A stretch of 64,000 nucleotides of DNA from the NCBI RefSeq assembly GCF_000016985.1, contig NC_009633.1, positions 3,701,539 to 3,765,538 of the forward strand. The letters are read 5' to 3'. Position numbers and translations under genes: made by a program. Numbering within the stretch: position 1 is the stretch's first letter; every line of letters starts with the position of its first letter. Of this stretch, positions 61,384 to 64,000 are shown in pieces. Under the pieces are notes generated by a model. It was not told where the DNA came from. It was given only the letters and a program-made list of their open reading frames with translations, and did no database searches. This stretch comes from Alkaliphilus metalliredigens QYMF. Its GTDB lineage: Bacteria > Bacillota > Clostridia > Peptostreptococcales > Natronincolaceae.

Positions 61384-61591
61384 TGAAAAAATTGAACAGT
61401 ATGATTACATTAATACATCATTCGACTTTATATATGTGAAAATTGTTGAAGCTTGTCCTTTTAGAAATCGTATCTATTGTAAATTTAACTATCATCCGGT
61501 GGGTTAATTTACAGAGATTCACTGTTATTTAAGCTATGCTATGTTAAAATGACATTATGAAATCAATTTGATACCTAGAAAGGATGTTATT

Positions 61592-63229
61592 ATGTTTGAA
61601 GAAAAAATTCGTCCGTTATTTCTTCGCCTTTTGGCGACACAAAGTGATACAAATACCCTGAGAGAAACCTATATTGAGGAGCAGATTTTACACTGGATTA
61701 AGGAGCAGCCCTATTTCAGTGAAAATAGTGATCTCTGTGGCACCCATCCCATCGACAATGATCCCTATGAAAGAAATGTGGTGTGGTCATTGGTCAAGGG
61801 AAAAGGTAGTCAAACCATCGTCATGATCCATCATCATGATGCGTTAGATATTGAAGACTATGGAAAGTTAAAACCCATGGCCCTAAGGCCTGATGAATTA
61901 GAAGAAGCATTAAAAGAGCGTCGCCTCCCTCCTCAAGCAAAAAAAGATCTTGAATCTGGAGAATGGACATTTGGTAGGGGCACTGCAGATATGAAGTCAG
62001 GGGCTGCCATCCAATTGGTTTTAAGTGCTCATTTCTCAGAGGACAAAGATTTTTCTGGTAATATCCTCTTACTCAGTGTACCGGATGAAGAAACCCTATC
62101 AAGAGGTATGCTCAGTGCCGTTTCTTTAATGACTTCATTAAGAGACGAGTATCAATTAGAATATATACTGGCGATCAATAGTGAGCCTTATTTTAATCAA
62201 ACAAAGGGTAAGGCCCTATTTTATGAGGGCTCTGTTGGAAAAGTGATGCCTGTGCTTTATGTAAAGGGGGTTAAAAGTCATATTGGGCAACCCTTTAATG
62301 GTATGAACCCCTCCTTAGTACTTGCAGATCTACAGAAAAAAACTGAACTCAATGTACAGCTTTGTGATTTGCATGGCAATGAAGCTACGCCCCCCCCTGT
62401 TTGGGTAAATCTAAAGGATCGTAAAAAAGCCTATGACGCTTCTATTCCAGAGGCTGCTACAGGTTACTTTAACTGGTTAACCTTTACTCGATCTCCTAAA
62501 AAAATTATGGACCAATTGGTTTCCTTATCCCATAGAACCTTAAGAGATTCTCTGATTCACTTTAAGGATGCCTATGAAAATTACTGCAACCTGATTGGGG
62601 AAGAACCAGAGGAAATCTCCTTTGACCCTAAGGTCTATACCTTTGAAATGATTTACAATACGGCCATGAGTAAAAACAAAGCTCTCTTTGAAGAAGCCTA
62701 TGGTGCTTTTTTAGAGGAAATGATAGTCGCATTACACGAAAATATCATCACCCTTCCAGAGGCCACTACCCGTTTGATTGAATTTGTTGCGGAATGGATT
62801 GATTTAGAGGGGCCTTCCATAGTGATTGCCCTATCTGGCCCATACTATCCCCATATCAATAACCAGTTAATTAATCAGAAGCTCCCCTTTTCCCTTGAAG
62901 AAATCATCAACAGGATTTCAGTGGAAAAATACAATTTAACCTTTGAATCCAAAGGCTTTTTCATGGGAATCTCTGATTTATCCTATGCTTCTTGGGCAGG
63001 TAAAACAGAGGATACTGAGTTGATAAAGGCCAATAGCCCGGGGTGGGATGTTATCTATCATATTCCCTTTAAGGATCTCACCACCCTGAAAATGCCGGTG
63101 GTCAACATTGGTCCTTGGGGAAAGGACCTCCATCAAATAACCGAAAGAGTCTATACACAGGATGTTTATGAAAGAATCCCCACCATCATTAAAGGTTTGA
63201 TTTTGGAATGTTTTTCACCAACTGAATAG
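61592..63229 (+). CDS. rocB: M20 family metallopeptidase, RocB-like
   Basis: A 545-residue zinc-dependent hydrolase of the M20 family, close to RocB of arginine utilisation. Likely zinc ligands are in IHHHDALDIEDYG (about 77-89), GRGTADMKSGAA (about 131-142; the Asp bridges metals) and PDEETLSRG (about 170; general base Glu). The chain is longer than ordinary M20 peptidases, as is normal for RocB. The role in arginine use is by similarity; no arginase or ornithine genes are adjacent. The ATG at 61592 has AAAGGA 7 bases upstream; a TTG at 61568 is less likely. It is monocistronic. Confidence 0.88.
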   Translation: MFEEKIRPLFLRLLATQSDTNTLRETYIEEQILHWIKEQPYFSENSDLCGTHPIDNDPYERNVVWSLVKGKGSQTIVMIHHHDALDIEDYGKLKPMALRPDELEEALKERRLPPQAKKDLESGEWTFGRGTADMKSGAAIQLVLSAHFSEDKDFSGNILLLSVPDEETLSRGMLSAVSLMTSLRDEYQLEYILAINSEPYFNQTKGKALFYEGSVGKVMPVLYVKGVKSHIGQPFNGMNPSLVLADLQKKTELNVQLCDLHGNEATPPPVWVNLKDRKKAYDASIPEAATGYFNWLTFTRSPKKIMDQLVSLSHRTLRDSLIHFKDAYENYCNLIGEEPEEISFDPKVYTFEMIYNTAMSKNKALFEEAYGAFLEEMIVALHENIITLPEATTRLIEFVAEWIDLEGPSIVIALSGPYYPHINNQLINQKLPFSLEEIINRISVEKYNLTFESKGFFMGISDLSYASWAGKTEDTELIKANSPGWDVIYHIPFKDLTTLKMPVVNIGPWGKDLHQITERVYTQDVYERIPTIIKGLILECFSPTE

Positions 63230-63250
63230 CAGTGAATAATGCTTTATAAC

Positions 63251-63300
63251 AAAAGACTTCAAACCGCCACTTAGCTATGTGCTGGTTTGAAGTCTTTTAT
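63251..63300 (+). terminator. terminator of rocB
   Basis: A 15-bp perfect stem (63251-63265 with 63284-63298) with T residues in the descending arm lies 22 bases after the stop. Confidence 0.9.
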
Positions 63301-63301
63301 T

Positions 63302-63420
63302 TGTAACTCTATTATTAAAGAAACAGATTTGATTGAAGCCTTGCAAAATGCTACAATTGCTGGAGCCGCCCTAGACGTTCAAGACCCGGAGCCTCCAGCG
63401 TTAAATAATCCATTGTTCAC
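63302..63420 (+). pseudogene. fragment of a D-2-hydroxyacid dehydrogenase gene
   Basis: About 40 residues reading KETDLIEALQNATIAGAALDV then DPEPPALNNPLF. This is the conserved segment that follows the catalytic Arg region in phosphoglycerate-dehydrogenase-like enzymes. Both flanks of the gene are missing, and the frame then continues into unrelated sequence. It is a short remnant. Confidence 0.7.
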
Positions 63421-63838
63421 CATTTCCGCCTTCAATGACTCGCTCTTCATAATAGCTACTGTTCACGTCGTCATATCTTACAGTATATTGTGTACTCCCA
63501 TCCCGAGGAATTTCTATCTTCTGAATGAAGGCGCTAATGGTTGTGGCTACTCCCTGATTATCTAACACCTCTTCACTCCAAAGGTTCCCAGCTACTAAAG
63601 GAGCCTGAATCAAAGTAATCTTATTGAATTTTGAATCAAGCATAGTCTCTTCGCTCTTTTCTTGAACTATTTTATTATCAGTAATGATATATTTAATATT
63701 AATATTTCGATCCATAGTACTTTCCCCACCAGAGGGGTCACCTACTTCACCACGAATCACATATTCTCGTTTTTCACCTTCATCAATAATCTCTTCAATT
63801 CGCATTTGATGACTATATTCTGCAAAGCCATCGTACAT
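63401..63838 (-). CDS. hypothetical protein, C-terminal part, possibly frameshifted
   Basis: A 145-residue open frame without a recognised domain. It looks like the C-terminal beta-rich part of an exported lipoprotein (LIQAPLVAGNLWSEEVL, IEIPRDGSTQYTVRYDD). Protein-like sequence in the same frame continues upstream of the first ATG to about 63925 (NYNDTINQNQQLAALLPQ), where a TAA interrupts. There is no ribosome binding site before the ATG at 63838. The gene may therefore be 5'-truncated, frameshifted or continue outside the window. No function is proposed. Confidence 0.45.
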   Translation of the reverse strand: MYDGFAEYSHQMRIEEIIDEGEKREYVIRGEVGDPSGGESTMDRNINIKYIITDNKIVQEKSEETMLDSKFNKITLIQAPLVAGNLWSEEVLDNQGVATTISAFIQKIEIPRDGSTQYTVRYDDVNSSYYEERVIEGGNGEQWII

Positions 63839-64000
63839 CCAAACAAAACCACTAGCTTGAGGTAATAATGCTGCTAGCTGTTGATTCTGATTTATCGTAT
63901 CATTGTAGTTTAATATATACTTCCTTTATCCACAAATACATTACCACTGTAGACTTAATACAAGAAAATACCAACCAATTTTTACCACTTCACTAAGTTA

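Noticed and set aside
61476-61515. An operator upstream of rocB (TGTAAATTTAAC with GTTAATTTACA)
   Set aside because: The inverted repeat is imperfect, AT-rich and has no matching regulator nearby, so it could be chance.

Overview
The window looks like chromosomal DNA of a low-GC, endospore-forming, anaerobic Firmicute of the class Clostridia. The reasons are the AT-rich sequence, strong GGAGG-type ribosome binding sites, a T-box, a complete cotJABC spore-coat operon, an SLH-anchored exoprotein and many clostridial families (DUF503, DUF362, DUF2225, TM1586-type nitroreductase). The gene set recalls Alkaliphilus-type organisms, but that is an impression and was not tested. No rRNA, tRNA, CRISPR array, prophage or intact insertion sequence was recognised.

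Layout. 0-9.8 kb: 3' end of tyrS, a DegV protein, then a minus-strand block with two exported 5'-nucleotidases (one with SLH domains, one with LysM) flanked by two DUF362 proteins, a HAD phosphatase, and a divergent PerR/Fur regulator. 9.8-10.0 kb: a short, highly structured intergenic element that looks like a stand-alone non-coding RNA. 10.0-19.9 kb: a ten-gene cobalamin salvage operon (cobU, cobO, cobS, cobC, btuF, btuC, btuD-like fusion, cobQ, cbiB, cobD) under a cobalamin riboswitch. It covers corrinoid uptake, adenosylation and nucleotide-loop assembly, but has no corrin-ring genes and no cobT.

19.9-32.3 kb: a LCAT-like acylhydrolase, DUF2225, a VanW protein, an FtsA-like ATPase with an unusual C-terminal extension, endonuclease III, DUF503, an RND pump with its membrane-fusion lipoprotein, and signal peptidase I. 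32.6-47.6 kb: glycine C-acetyltransferase behind a long structured leader, a Lon-like protease, QueG, two further signal peptidases, a RusA resolvase, DUF456, an ArsR-like regulator, nitroreductase, glutaminase, a uridine-kinase-like protein, a CBS-pair protein and proBA under a proline T-box.

47.7-58.8 kb: a YtxJ-like protein without its cysteine, an MltG-like orphan, HAD, PrsW, a quinone reductase, cotJABC, cyclophilin, the beta-lysine acetyltransferase AblB behind a promoter-leader-terminator module, mnmA and a polar amino-acid ABC transporter. 58.8-64 kb: an SH3/NlpC-P60 exoenzyme, a tiny spore-type membrane protein, a RocB peptidase, and several gene remnants marking a decaying region.

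Most genes from 10 to 58 kb lie on the minus strand, mostly as short operons closed by strong hairpin terminators. The least explained signals are three untranslated RNAs or leaders: 9832-10007, 33827-34104 and 54407-54662. A pair of 36-bp hairpin repeats at 51.3 kb is also unexplained.
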